The notes under the pieces were generated by a model. It was not told where the DNA came from and did not search any database. It saw only the letters and a list, made by a program, of their open reading frames with translations. A DNA stretch of 57,947 nucleotides, from the NCBI GenBank assembly GCA_002104905.1, contig MCFE01000559.1, positions 1 to 57,947 of the forward strand, written 5' to 3'. Every line of letters starts with the position of its first letter. Position 1 is the stretch's first letter. Origin of the DNA: Basidiobolus meristosporus CBS 931.73 (taxonomy: Eukaryota > Basidiobolomycota > Basidiobolomycetes > Basidiobolales > Basidiobolaceae). The position numbers and the translations under genes are program-made. Shown here in pieces: positions 24,762-37,030 of this stretch.

Positions 24762-25514
24762 TTCCCCAATCCTAATCCTTAATCGCTTCCATGTCAGATA
24801 TCCACATTACATCCCATTCATCAGTTATTAGAAGTGAGCCCGATATCCCTCGCATATTTGATCATATCTAGTATTGTAATTAATAAAATCCCAACCGTCC
24901 GATTGGTCCCCCACCCGCCGCATCTCTCTTTTTTCGCGCCACCGCTGGCCTACACATGGGGATGGCCCCCTCTGTTGGTGAACCGCCTTCCCCAGTCTCC
25001 ACGAAATTGGCTAATCTGGTGGAAGATCGATTTGGCCTGATTAGGCCGGTGCCCAATGGATTTCGACGCCATCACCAACAAATCACTTCAAACCTTAATT
25101 CAGATTTGGCCGCTCCAATACAGGAAGCATTGCCCTGCCATCTGGTCGTGCGGGATTGGCTGGCCATCCAGGCTGGTTGTTGAAGACCAACCGCTCCTCT
25201 GTTGCCATCACTCCCGGCTAGGACGCCGCAGCGGGAGAGGCAATTCTGGAGCAAACGAGGCTGATTTGGATTAGGAGTGCCTCCTAACTGAGTTGTTATT
25301 CTTCCGAGAAGTTTGTACAAACAGTTGGGTGTTGGGGTGGTCACTGATGTCACATATTTTCAGATATCACTTCGCTAAGCTATCTCGGTAATGATCATCG
25401 TTGAGGAGCAGCCGACACTTTGTCAGCGAATGGTTGGGTTTAGTTTGCTAGAGGTTAGGGGTGGTGGAGGGGCATTTCGGGCGCGTCACATGATCCGCAT
25501 TGCAGCGCCACTAC
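24762..25514. other. Convergent intergenic region
   Basis: About 750 bp between the stops of the plus-strand thioredoxin reductase and the minus-strand Crt10-like gene. AATTAATAAAATCC at about 24878 is a plausible poly(A) signal for the former. Small open frames here have no recognisable features. Confidence 0.5.
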
Positions 25515-27988
25515 CTAGACCATTAGGTCATCCTTACGCAGTGGGTTGATCTCCTTCTTTCTCCTCAGCTCGTAGCATAGCATTGCCCCGTTGTAGTAGA
25601 GCAAGTATAGGTGGTAGAATTGCAGCGCTGGGTCTGGGTGATTTTGTGGATGGGTCTCTGGCGGGAAACGTGACACAAACATTCCTATCAATCGTGTGAA
25701 TAATACGTGAGTATACATGAGTTCCATAGTCCATTCAAATCGCTCTCGAGCCACTACCTAGCAACGGCGCGGATGGGGTGAACTCGAGTGGAAGATAGGT
25801 CTCCGAGTTGAGCATGAACGTCTCCTCCCCTGAGGCAGCGCATATTCTAGTCCATAGAATTGGGCGTAAGACACAAAGATCCGTGCGCTCTACTCCTCAT
25901 TAAAACCATACCTTAGGGCGCGAACGAGTGCAACCTTTCCTTTCTGGCTAGCCACCACCGCTAAGCCTAGCTCGGCGATCCACTACGGGGATAAGCATGT
26001 CATTTAGCCATTCAAGCAGGCCTTCACCAAGAAATAACTTGAATTACCTCAATCATGCAAAGTCGATCGAAGGAGTTGAGCATCCGAATCCGACGGCTGT
26101 CTACTTTGGAGATGACTCGTTTCTCACAATGTAGCGACGAAAGGTTTCTAGTTGGATCAAGGAGAAAGAGGTCATGCACAGTGCTGTACAGAATCAGCCA
26201 TGGAATCTTCTTCTGGGCGGCTTTGTGGGTAGAGGAATAGCAGTCGAAGGCGGAAGTGGACGACTCGATCGTGGTAGGTGGAGGCAGATTAAGATGGGCG
26301 CGCTGTTGTGCGGTGAACAGTGGACGAATTTGAGAGTAGGAGAAAGCGATGGGTCTGCTGTTGGGGTTGACACCATCACCATCTGGTTGCGGAGTAGATT
26401 GCGTGGGGGGTACTGCGAAGCCGGGGCGGTTGCGTTGTCTGGACGGGTTTCGCACCAAAGTAATTGGCTCTTCAGTGGGGTTTGCGTGTGGAACATCTGT
26501 CGAGCCTGTGTCCAATTCATCCGTGGTGATGGTATAGTGGTCGTCTGACTGAACTGTTGCTGCCGTGGTATCTACTTCCCACATAGCCTCGGTGGCATTG
26601 TCATCCAGACTTTCATCACCGGATATAGTATCACCGTCCTCTTCGTCGGCCAGTTCGTCAAATCCGTTCCAGTCGTCATACTCGTCCACTTCTCGCTCGC
26701 TCCAGCCATCCTGGTCGGCCAACTCGCTGCCATGATAGTATCCGTATTCAATATCATCGTCGCTCACTGAGTCTTCCGTCATTTCATCATTCATTAATAT
26801 CAATTCGGTGTTGGAGTGGATCTCATCGGACTCGGATCGGTGGGATCTCCGCCATTGATCAATTGCATATCGAAGCGAGAGTGGGTTGAGAGGGTTGGTC
26901 AGGTCTGTGATGTGTGTGCCAGAGTCCTGTGAAGTGTTCTCCCATCCCAAGGCAAAGCTTGAGATGTGCTTGAAGGAAGCAACGGAAACGAATAATGCTG
27001 TCCAGCCCCTGCAGACAACGAAACAACGATTACTAGATGTGCTCTATATAGGTAGTCATTGTGCGGACCTACCAAGCGTTTCCGATACTATTTTTGTAGA
27101 TCGTTTCTCCGTTGCGAAGGTTCCACACTCTGCAAGTTCCATCGATGCTGCACGAAACTAAGAATTCTCCACATGGGCTGATATCAATGCTGGGCACATT
27201 GTGCTTGTGTCCGGTTAAGGTTGTCGTCGAGCTATTGACATCTGGTGAATCAAGACTGGTGGTTGAATAAGTGGTATCCTCAAGTTCAGATAATGGTGTA
27301 TCTGATTCTATATCAGTTAGAGAAGATTCTGAGCGCCTTGAGCCACGGAGATTATACACAGTAATATTATGCGAATTTGCACTCACGGCTAAGAGATGGC
27401 GGGGCCCGTTTAATGCTATACCCCAAGTGGAAACATTATTGCTAGGAATGAAGGACTGGATTTAGCAATCGAGCACTCGTTAAGAAACACCAAGCTGGCT
27501 ACCTAAAGCAGAGAGGACTGCGATCGAGCTTTTCGGTGAACCAGACGCGGACTTCCCCGCTGTCGTCCACAGAAACAAGGACTTCTTCAGAACCCAACAT
27601 TCCAACTCTGATGGCGTTGATGGCACACCTCTTTTACATACGATGCAAACATTTGTTTGTGAGAGGGAAAACATCGAACGAAAAACTATTCTGAACATAC
27701 TGGCCAGCTTGGATCATCTTCCTCTATGATCACCGGGGGATTTGGATTGGCCGATTTTAGTTTCAGAATTGGCGTTTGCGGTTTATCGTACGGATCCAGC
27801 AACTGATATACATGGACTTCGTCGTGCAAGGCTACGTTGTACCGAAAAAATATTATTAAGGAATACTGGACCACAACGGTCTGTTGGGGTTGTCTGGTTA
27901 CCTACGAAAAATTTCAAGGGATCTTTGCGACTGACTGCCAACAGATTTAATCGCTTGAAAAACCAGGAAATATTAGCCTCTGAACAGG
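25515..27988 (-). CDS. Crt10-like WD40 protein (at least 8 exons, 5' end unresolved)
   Basis: Exons in transcript order: 27988-27902, 27831-27701, 27630-27503, 27441-27073, 27008-26048, 25982-25912, 25846-25758, 25684-25515. Each junction has GT..AG and a frame that stays open. Conserved blocks: RLNLLAVSRKDPLKFFVALHDEVHVY across the first junction; AIRVGMLGSEEVLVSVDDSGEVRVWF; STWGIALNGPRHLLAVSANSHNITVY; and a classic WD repeat (GHKHNVPSIDIS..CSIDGTCRVWNL). A long acidic low-complexity insert rich in Asp, Glu and Ser follows (about 26500-26850). The C-terminus has IEWIAELGLAVVASQKGKVALVRAL and QFYHLYLLYYNGAMLCYEL. This matches the fungal Crt10 family; yeast Crt10 affects ribonucleotide reductase gene transcription, but the role here is inferred. 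One or more N-terminal exons upstream of 27988 could not be fixed. Confidence 0.85.
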
Positions 27989-29037
27989 CTGGTAAGAAAG
28001 CTAGCGCATTACCCAGGGACGTGCTGCCTCTACCGAGAGTGCATGGTCGACAAATATGGGGTTTACCTAGAGAAAATGGTCTGTAAGGGACTCAAACTAC
28101 ATGGGCGGCTTGGCTAGTACAGGAGGTGGATTTCTGGACAGACTGAAGGAAAATATACCTCTAATGGGTGGTATTCTTTCATATGTACTGGGCAATACAA
28201 GTAAATTGCTTCTACCGAGTTATTTCTGGTTTAACATAGGTTGCCAAAATGAAAAGACGCCTTGTCATATTCTCATGAGATCCTCGAGGTCTAATATGGT
28301 GACTAGTCATCTTCAGTTTGGATTAATCGCAGGTATTCGTGATTAAATGGTGGCTTATTTGTGATTGTGGCATTAACATGTAAATTGGGATCTACCTGAT
28401 GGAGCTGATCAACTGACTAACAATCAGCTCAGAAAATCAAGCTAAACCCAAAGGCAGAAGACATAGGATAAGTGGAAACCGAAGAACACCGTGTTTTATT
28501 TGTGGCAAATAGACTGTGCAAGACAGGTCAATGAGCCCAAACTATAGATATATGATTGGCACATGAGTACAAACATTGCCAGTGGTTGTTTACCTCCTGA
28601 CGATAAGACATGCAATTAGGTCTTTAATTCGTTTGAAGTTTCAGACACAATGAAGGGGTTCCTCGCCATTAGCATCCCTGCCATTTACTGGCGTTTCACT
28701 CATGTCAAGGCCAAGAGGTGGATGGAGTGTGATGGGTTGGCAATGGAGGTAGAGCTAGCTATTCCGTGGCATGGCTAACCTGCCCCAATATTCGTACGGT
28801 GTATGAGTCAGTTGGAGTTGGGTTATGGATTGAGTATATTAGTCACAAAGCAAGGCGTATTTATGCTCGTGGGACCAATAGGATGTATGCTGGATGTCGA
28901 GATCATCAGGTAAAGAAAGAAATTGCCTTTTCTAGATTCGGTATATGACATGGCTTAGCAATTCAACTCCAATTCATCCAAGCCTATTCATTGAAATCTC
29001 TTCCTACTTTGTCAGTACACTCTCCTAGAAGCGTAAC
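27989..29037. other. Divergent intergenic region, includes unresolved 5' end of the Crt10-like gene
   Basis: About 1 kb between the Crt10-like gene (-) and the cystathionine beta-synthase-like gene (+). The missing first exon(s) of the former should lie within the first few hundred bases. A minus-strand ATG near 28303 opens a short frame but could not be joined with confidence. Plus-strand frames at 28101-28346 and 28766-28948 are not recognisable. Confidence 0.4.
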
Positions 29038-31084
29038 ATGTCAAGACTCCCCCCTATCGTTGATCATATCTCTGGTAAGTGCTTCCTGATATACGGGACT
29101 AGGTCCAACGTCTGTTCTTCCATAAATTTACGTCTATTTTCGCTTAGACCAGGTAGGCTGTACTCCCTTGGTCAGAATCCATCTCAAGGCTCAATCCTCT
29201 GCCATCAAGTGTGAGCTATGTAAAGTAAAAGCATGACTTAACTTAGCCTGTCAGCAGCTACTCACTCTAATGTTCGTTGTAGTGGGGAAATGCGAATTTT
29301 TGAATCCAGGAGGGTAAGAAACCTTCGGTCATCTGAGACAGCATTCAAGAGTTATTCATTGGACTTTCCAGTTCTCTTAAAGATCGGGTTGCCAAACGTG
29401 TGCTGGAAGATCTCGAAAGCCAGGAGAAAATCTCCAGCGACAGTACTTTAATTATTCCTACAAGTGGAAACCTAAGTTAGTGGCTACCATGGTTTGTAGC
29501 TTACCAAATCGGAGGCTAATCCCTTTCTAGGCATTGGTTTGGCTTTGTTCGCCGCTAGAAAAGGATATCACATAGTCGCCATTATCCCCGACAAAACAAG
29601 CATTGAGAAGGTTGCCCAATTTTGACCGGACTGTTTCCCTGCTGACACAGACTGACTTTCTGCTTTAAATTAGATTCAAGTGCTCAAGTCATTGGGTGTG
29701 GAGATTCTGCGTACTCCTGCAGATGCTCACCATGATTCGCCAGAGTCTCACGTTGGGGTTGCTAAGAAGCTGGCGGCGGATACCCCGAATTCTTTGGTTA
29801 TTGATGAGGTAAGCAGCGTCAACATCCTTTGACATTTTTCTTGCTTTTAACCTCCGTTACCCTCATTAGTATTCGAATCAATTCAGTGTAGCAGCTCATG
29901 AAGAGACGGCCGATGAAATCTTACAACAATGCAATGATAAGCTGGACATGATTGTCGTTGGCGTCGAGTCGGGTGGTTCTATAACAGCAATCGCTAACCG
30001 CTTGAGGGCAAAGCTACCAAACATCAGGGTATCAAATGGAGAGTAGATTACATTTGGGATGTGTCTGATTAGGATATTTTGGATATTTAGGTTATTGGCG
30101 TAGATGCCAAAGGATCCAGCATCACCAATCCTGACGAAAAGTTGGTTGGCAACTATAAGGTACGCTTCCATCTATGTCGCGGCGGAGCATCGCAGTTATT
30201 TATTCTCATTGGCATTGTAGACGCAAGGACTTGGGACCAACTTTACCCCACCACTATTGAATAAATCTCTAGTGGATGAGTGGGAGATAGTCTCTGATGC
30301 AGAGGCCTTTGGTATGGCTAGACGCCTAATTGCGGAAGAAGGCCTACTCTGTGGTAGATACTTGGTTTTTGTTGAGGATTCGATCCGCAACGGGCATTAA
30401 CCATTTGGTTATCCAGGAAGTAGTTCGGGAGCTGTCGTTGCAGCCGCATTTCGTGCTGCCGTCAACCTGGAAAGTACGCAGAGATGCGTAGTGCTCTTGA
30501 ACGATTCGGCTAGAAATTACGACTCGACCCTCTTAAAGTAGGTCTAGTTATTTCAAAGGACATATCTTGGTTCTCTCTGTTTAATCCATCTGGTCGCTAC
30601 CTCTAGTGAGAGCTGGCTAATTGAAAACGATCTTCTCGATAAGGGCTCGGCCGATAGAATCAAGCGCAAAGTCCAGAAATGGAGAGGGGCGGCCATCGCC
30701 GAGTTGAACCTGGCAATCCCCGTCAGCATCTCGAAGGATGCTACCATTGGCGAGGCCCTCACAACCATGGAGGAAAGAGATTTCGATCAACTACCGGTGA
30801 TCAATGCGAAGAAGAAGATGATTGGATTTGTCAGCAAGGGAAACCTCCGTCTGCAAGAAACTCTAAACCTCACGGATTCGGTCGAGAAGTGGATGTATAA
30901 ATTCTCCACCAAAAAGAAGTACATCCCCATCACATTGGATACGCCACTAGTCGAGTTGTGGGATTTCTTCGAGCATAATCCCGTCGCATTCGTAACTGAC
31001 ACCGAATTCAAATGGTGCTTAGGAGTGGTGACGAAATACGACCTCATTGATTTCCTGAACAAAAGGAACGGGTCTCTTCATTAA
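29038..31084 (+). CDS. Cystathionine beta-synthase-like enzyme (11 exons)
   Basis: PLP fold-type II enzyme that condenses serine with homocysteine in transsulfuration. Exons: 29038-29074, 29148-29210, 29283-29313, 29372-29475, 29531-29610, 29674-29808, 29870-30028, 30091-30159, 30221-30353, 30417-30537, 30607-31084; total 1410 nt, 469 aa. All ten introns are 54-73 bp with GT..AG. The N-terminus DQVGCTPLVRI aligns with the family start; there is no haem-binding extension. PLP lysine lies in LNPGGSLKDR. PTSGN, LLCGSSSGA and VIGVDAKGS are present. The last exon carries a pair of CBS (Bateman) repeats, from IPVSISKDATIGEAL to GVVTKYDLIDFL. Odd points: after PTSGN the predicted splice gives L-S where the family has T-G, and the phosphate loop reads VGVESGGS instead of a GTGGT-type loop. 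A diverged paralogue rather than the main enzyme is possible. Confidence 0.9.
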
Positions 31085-32283
31085 CGGCCAATACTTTGCC
31101 ATTGTAAAAATCCCCAGCTGGGATGTATGGATTCCTTACTTGCTGGCGGTGCTTATTTCCAATGTGCATTGTCCATGCATGTTCTTTTCTTCGACATGAT
31201 CAATAAATTGCTATACCAGTGTATCATCAAGTAGAATGTGATTAGCCAACACACACATTGTCAAGAGCCAATGAAGAGGCTTTTCACACCCAATTTCCGT
31301 CCAGTTTAGCTGGCTTGGCTGTATCTGAGCATGGTATCTAGATGGCTGCTGATTGGAGCACCGGTTAATCCTGCTGTATTTTTAGTTTTGATGTCGAATG
31401 GAGCTCCAAGGCCAATGGGCAACAGATGCAGAAGTGATGCAAATCACATGGCCGGGTGGCTCTACTGAATCCCAACTCGTCATTGAAGCGATATGTCGTA
31501 TTCCTTGGGAACTATCTAGTCATGTACTGCTGTCTGACGGCCAGGAAAACGATGGTCGATGAGGTCTTGTCCGAATGGCAGATTCAGCCCAGTAATCTTC
31601 AGATGGTTTGTCAAAGCGTGTAGATACCAAATCGTCACCGTTTGAGAGTAGCAGTCATATAATAAAGTGCACCAGGTACGGTTCCATGTCAAACCCATAA
31701 GGATCTGGCCAATCTTACTGGATGATGCCTGGTTCGGGGTATCTAAGATAGCTGTTACGTCAAATTGGTAGGGGGACTAAGTGATTGTCTGCTAAATCCA
31801 GCGGTGAAGGGTCTAGGTTTCCTAGATTGTGACCATAAATATAGCGAAGTAAATCGTATACATGACATACCTGGATCTTCACCCAGACTCTGATTTATAA
31901 ATCAAGCTCTAATCCTCGACTCTCCAATGAATCGAGCTTCAGTAGCAAGATCGGTATAGACCGTCTTGGCAATGATAGGCCCAGGATCCATACGCTAGTT
32001 ATACGTTTCGCCGACCTTACTATATCGGTAACATTTCCGGCTTATTTAAGGAATCAAGTGATGATTTCAATAAATAATCAATGGAAACACAATGTCAGCT
32101 ATTTTCCACATCAGCATGTGCATCATCAGGTGGTATCCAAACTGAACGATCAGGTCTCAAGTTTGGCTCAGGTGCACCACATAAAAAGGCTGCCGGCCCC
32201 TTCAAGGCTTGATGAACTATTGCTACTGAGCGTTGCAGAGAAACCCCAACTAATAATTTGTTCGTTCGTACATAGTATAAGTT
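31085..32283. other. Intergenic stretch, nothing recognised
   Basis: About 1.2 kb downstream of the cystathionine beta-synthase-like gene. CAATAAATTG at about 31200 may be its poly(A) signal. Short frames on both strands have no recognisable content. Confidence 0.5.
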
Positions 32284-32320
32284 ATGAAACGTCTCCCGAA
32301 AAAACCACATCCTGCTTCCT

Positions 32321-32791
32321 GTGATGAAGTGCATGTTACGCCCGCAAAGGCGGGGACAAGCTTCAAAAGGCAGGGAAACCCTCCAAAGCGGCTATCCAGG
32401 TCAGGCTCTTGCCTTTCTCTCTGCGTACGTATGCCTTCTCCTTAATACCTTAAATATCGCCCTAAAGCGAACCATTTGCCAGAAGCCAGGGCGAGTGAAA
32501 AACCCTGACACCTCTAACGAACAAGCCGTTGAGCTATTACGGAAAGAAGCGTATTCCGAGTTGCAGCGACAAATTCAGCACTATAACGACCAACTGGTTG
32601 CTCGCATGAGATTCATCGAATCCTTACCGTATGAGGAGCAGCAGTCCTGGCTTGAAGCGTTTGTTCAGCACGACCATCTCAGGGACCAAGACGAGGATAT
32701 TGAGCTGATCATTGGGGCCATGAACGATTCGGCTTCAATCAAGGATTACTCCCCTGTTATAGAATGGCAACAGAACCAGGTATACATCTAA
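32321..32791 (+). CDS. Hypothetical protein, probably spliced
   Basis: Not recognised. The last ~105 codons read like real protein: a charged helical stretch (EAYSELQRQIQHYNDQLVARMRFIESLPYEEQ broken here for length) and an acidic DQDEDIELI segment, ending at 32791. A 68-bp segment 32400-32467 (GTCAGG..CTAAAG) has the size and ends of the introns elsewhere in this window. Removing it joins DKLQKAGKPSKAAIQ in phase 0 to RTICQKPGRV. In that model the start lies upstream of 32340 and is unresolved. Without splicing, the frame opens at the ATG at 32321 for 156 aa. No membrane segment or signal peptide is clear. Confidence 0.45.
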   Translation: MMKCMLRPQRRGQASKGRETLQSGYPGQALAFLSAYVCLLLNTLNIALKRTICQKPGRVKNPDTSNEQAVELLRKEAYSELQRQIQHYNDQLVARMRFIESLPYEEQQSWLEAFVQHDHLRDQDEDIELIIGAMNDSASIKDYSPVIEWQQNQVYI

Positions 32792-33091
32792 ACGTTTGGC
32801 GTAGACCGGCTTGCTTCCTCGCGTACTAACCTCGAATGCTAGTTGCCGGACATTACAACTGAATGTATATATGCACATAATTTAGGTGACATGTGGTGAT
32901 TGAGCATTGCGCTGATCTTTTCCAAGACCAGGCGTGTATTTCACTAAGTCTGTCGAAAGCCGATGTCCACAATTCCCTCCATTCAAACAAGCATCACCAT
33001 GTACCCATGTTTATTCATTTTGAAACCCTATTCCATTACATAATTCGATTTGTACCCTTTTTGCACCCTGACTGTACGTACTCCACACTTC

Positions 33092-36000
33092 ACCAGAGGC
33101 GCGGCTAACGCCTAGAGCTGAAGTTCACTGAATATGACGAAGCGATTGGGAGAGTGCTAATGCACGATTAAACGATTGCTCCAGAATACTTTGTCCTTTG
33201 GCCAACACCTGGACACATTTATTGGTGTAACTCGTGCGATCGATGGGCCATAGCATCTCCTATGTAAATACTACATCGCCCTCTTACTAGATAAAGCCTA
33301 GATTAGAGCCTGCCTTGTTGCTGGGCATCAATGAGAAACTATTCGGGCTGTTTACGTTGGTTGGTGTTGGATGGATATAGGAGTCTCCTTCCTGGTCTTC
33401 ATGTGCCTCGTCATCAAAGCCTCGCCTGTTCGGTCCATGCGGATTCTTATATAAATTTACTGCTTGTGAGCATCTATCCTTAGCCGTAGTCATAAAATAA
33501 GGTTCATTAATGAAACATCCACATGAGGTTAGATCTTGTGCTGCTTCTGACTGGAGATAGAACAGCTTCTGTCGAGATTTAGTTTACAACCATGGTGGAA
33601 CGCGTATCTTCTGTGGGGTATCCGTTCTGATCCATTCCCTGAGTTCTGGTTAAAACGGATTTTTCTATTTCCATATGGTTGCGTTCACCACTGGACGGCC
33701 GGCTTAATTTGGCAATAGGGTCTAATATATGTGACGTCTGGCCGATTCCCATCCGTTCAGTGATAGCGCAACCGCTAGCCATTTTTGTCCAGGAGAGATC
33801 CACTCAATCGATATTATTCAACGGGCTCTCAGCAGCCAATCATTTGCGCAGAACTCTCGGTGAGCCAGCACACTCAGTGCGTAAGTTGTGAGCTTTAATT
33901 TGTCTCCTGTCACCTGATGCAAGAAACTCACTAGCTCAGCAGTTGCACATCCTATTTGACGTCGAAGGATCCAGATTGTTCCATTCATTTACAGGACGAT
34001 GAAGATGAATACTGATCGCAACATCGGTGCCTTAATTAATGTTTCCTTAATTCACATTCACTCTCCAATCCTTGTGTATGTCTATTACCTAACCTTTCAG
34101 TGCGGAATACATATGGGCGTTTCAGCATTTTCTGAAACATCAATATTCCTGGTATAAGGAGGGGACGGGCCAAGACTTTCACGGATTCAACCTCATCTAG
34201 GAACACAAAATCGTACTGCAGATCTGCCCTCACAAGAGATTGGTGTCAATGGTTTACTTCTGAAGCCGCCCACTAGCACGTATAGGAACGGTTTCCCCTT
34301 GAAACCGATGAAAAGAAGGAAATTAGCTGTCTGCCGAGATCTGCGCTGTCAAGGCCGTGCCTGAGCTTGATGCTTCTTGCATGCTCACCTATTTTACAAG
34401 ATCCAATTTGTGATCCTTTCGTCTATGAAATGCTAGTATATACGGCTTAATTCCCCGCGGTATATAACTATGCATTGGTAATACAAAGAGATGGTCACCG
34501 CCTGAACCTCACAAAAAGACAGACCCGTTGCATTCCAGTGCCAGGTTGAGTATTATCTCGTAGATTTCCCTTCAGCATCGCTGTTGCAAGCATATTCATC
34601 CATGTAGATATAGATTTACCCGAACACAGACCCTTCAATAGCAAATTAGCTCACCTAAGATTGAATTGTTCAGGAATCCAGACTAGTTTGATTCGGAAAC
34701 AAGATGCATTATCTTGACGAGTATGATCTGTGTGACACGCCCAGGCATGGGAAATGGACTACTATGAAAATCGTTGATATGGTTGAGTCAATATACCTTA
34801 GAAGGCAGGTGTCGAGTTACTGTTGCAGTGGCTCAGGATAATGTGACTTGCAGTCTCTAGCATAGAGTGTGATCCTGTATACTGCATGACTTGATGGGTA
34901 ACCAGTATCTTCTACACTTGGTTTGGTGAACGCTTGCTCCACAGTGTCAGCGTACTGGTTGTCGCGAACAAGTCACTTGCACAGTAAATATAGACTCAGA
35001 CATAGTCATGCCTCACTAGAGGATGTCAGATGAGCTGGATGGCATGGTGTCCATTAACTTGGGTGTTGCCAATCGCGCCCCACCTACTTAGAGTTGGGAG
35101 CCGACTTAAATCTTAATGCTGGCTAAGGAATTTGGGGAGAATGGTCAACGGCATTTGATCATTTCAATGGTGCCAACAATTGCTCGGATGCTGGTAATCC
35201 ATTGGATCACGGAAGTGCTTCACCAAGTCTCAACTGCGTGAAACACAACCCTACTTAGTGGAAGCTATGGACACTGACTTTGAGACCAAAGTGTTGCCCG
35301 ATCGAGAAAAAAAACTATTTAATAGTGCCACCTGCCCTGGCGTGTTTGATTCACTCTTGTATCGCATCTTATTTGCAGCCTAACTCAAGTCCCGGATAAA
35401 CCATATGGAGGGAAAAGATTGCAAAGCACAATTACATCACCCACGGGAGAAGCAACACTCCATCAAGTCATTCAAATGGTGGGAGAAGATGCTGCTTACC
35501 AAGAGTATAGAGCGCCTGCAAGCTGATGCTAAGAATACCACTCTGGAAAGAACGCACAGTGCGGCTGATCTTACAGCCATCGGGATTGGTGGCACTATTG
35601 GTATTGGCATCTTTGTACTGACCGGTTTGGCTGCGGCCAAAAATACGGGCCCGGCAGTTGTTCTTTCCTTTATTCTGGCTGGGCTCACCGCCAGCACTGC
35701 AGCATTCTCCCTTTCCGAGATGGCTTGCATAATTCCCGTCTCGGGTTCGACTTACACTTACGTCTACGCTACCCTTGGCGAGCTTGCTGGCTGGGTAATC
35801 GGTTGGGATCTGATTTTAGAGTACCTGGTTGGCGCCGCTACAGTCTCCGTAGGGTGGTCCAATTACTTTCGGTCGTTCCTAATGAATGCCTTTGGTATCC
35901 AAATCAGCGAACGCTACACCTCCGCCCCAGTCATCTTCGACACCGACACTCAGTCGTTCAATATGTCCGGTAGCATCATAAATGTGCCCGCCATCCTCAT

Positions 36001-37030
36001 CTCCCTAACAATCAGTACGCTTCTTTATACTGGTGTGCGCGAGTCGGCTAGGGTGAACACCGTGATTGTCATTACGAAACTACTCGTCATCGTGCTGTTT
36101 ATCACGGCTTGTCTCAAGTATGTTGATCCAAAGAACTACACGCCATTTCTTCCACCAAATCAAGGCTCGTTTGGTTTGTACGGCTTTTCCGGGTTATTGT
36201 CAGCTACCACCACCGTCTTTTTCTCATACATCGGCTTCGATTCGGTAACAACGGCGGCACAAGAAGCCAAGAACCCTGAAAGGGATGTGCCCATTGGAAT
36301 CTGGGCCTCGCTGATTATCTGCGCTGTGCTCTATATCGCCATGTGTATGATAATGACCGGCATTGTGCCGTACCACGAACTTAATTCCCCTTCACCTGTC
36401 TCAGTCGTGATTGCATACACAGGAATGAGTTGGCTCACAATTATAGTAGAGTTCGCCGCTATAATTGGCCTCACCTCAGTGATGATTGTATTATTGTTGG
36501 CACAATCCAGAATATTCTACACCATGGCCTGTGATGGCCTATTGCCATCGTCTGCTGCAAAAATCCACAAGAAATTCAAAACCCCGTGGGTGACAACGAT
36601 CGCCTCTGGAGCATTCTGTGCATTGCTAGGAGGAGTTCTTCCGGTAGATGTACTTGGTGAGATGAGCGCCGTTGGAACGCTGTTCGCATTTGCATTGGTA
36701 CATGTCGGGGTGATTATCCTGCGTTTTAGAAGACCTGAGCTACCGCGCAAGTTTAAGACTCCATTGGGACCATTTGCGATCCCTATCTTTGGTATTGCGA
36801 TGTCCGTTGTGTTAATATGTGGTGCAACTATCTCCACCATCTTACGACTATTCATCTGGATGGCGGTTGGATTGCTGGTATATATCTTGTATGGGCGTAC
36901 ACACTCGAAAATCTGCGAAACATTTGTAAGTCTTCATAATCACGAGATGGATAGCATGGGAAGAGCCAATGGGTCCGTTTAAGGCTGCTGATTCAAATCT
37001 TTTGGATAACTGGATTGCTTCAGGATCAGC
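33092..37030 (+). repeat. Left arm of a ~3.9-kb inverted duplication
   Basis: This segment is repeated in reverse orientation at about 46500-50388. Outer edges match at AGAGGCnCGGCTAnCGCC followed by TAGAGCTGAAGTTCAC. Homology runs through about 2.2 kb of non-coding DNA, then a near-identical amino-acid permease, and fades about 50 bp after its stop. The non-coding part has patches of high and low similarity (for example 34430-34530 differs greatly). No gene was recognised in 33092-35404 itself. Confidence 0.9.
35405..36982 (+). CDS. CAT-type amino-acid permease, left duplicate
   Basis: 525-aa APC-superfamily transporter of the cationic amino-acid transporter / bacterial YfnA-like type; uptake of amino acids across the plasma membrane is inferred. 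An N-terminal cytosolic stretch with WWEKMLLTKSIERLQAD precedes TM1, ADLTAIGIGGTIGIGIFVLTG, the unwound substrate-binding helix. Then come PAVVLSFILAG, EMACIIPVSGSTYTY, WDLILEYLVGAATVS, FFSYIGFDSVTTAAQEAKNPERDVPIGI (family signature around TM6) and about a dozen further hydrophobic helices. No intron. ATG at 35405 is chosen because an in-frame TAA lies about 20 bp upstream where the right copy has TAC. Differences from the right copy are few in the first 300 residues and cluster in the last 30. Confidence 0.92.
   Translation: MEGKDCKAQLHHPREKQHSIKSFKWWEKMLLTKSIERLQADAKNTTLERTHSAADLTAIGIGGTIGIGIFVLTGLAAAKNTGPAVVLSFILAGLTASTAAFSLSEMACIIPVSGSTYTYVYATLGELAGWVIGWDLILEYLVGAATVSVGWSNYFRSFLMNAFGIQISERYTSAPVIFDTDTQSFNMSGSIINVPAILISLTISTLLYTGVRESARVNTVIVITKLLVIVLFITACLKYVDPKNYTPFLPPNQGSFGLYGFSGLLSATTTVFFSYIGFDSVTTAAQEAKNPERDVPIGIWASLIICAVLYIAMCMIMTGIVPYHELNSPSPVSVVIAYTGMSWLTIIVEFAAIIGLTSVMIVLLLAQSRIFYTMACDGLLPSSAAKIHKKFKTPWVTTIASGAFCALLGGVLPVDVLGEMSAVGTLFAFALVHVGVIILRFRRPELPRKFKTPLGPFAIPIFGIAMSVVLICGATISTILRLFIWMAVGLLVYILYGRTHSKICETFVSLHNHEMDSMGRANGSV

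Noticed and set aside
26174-26548. 124-codon plus-strand frame
   Set aside because: Opposite the large exon of the Crt10-like gene; composition reflects its acidic low-complexity segment.
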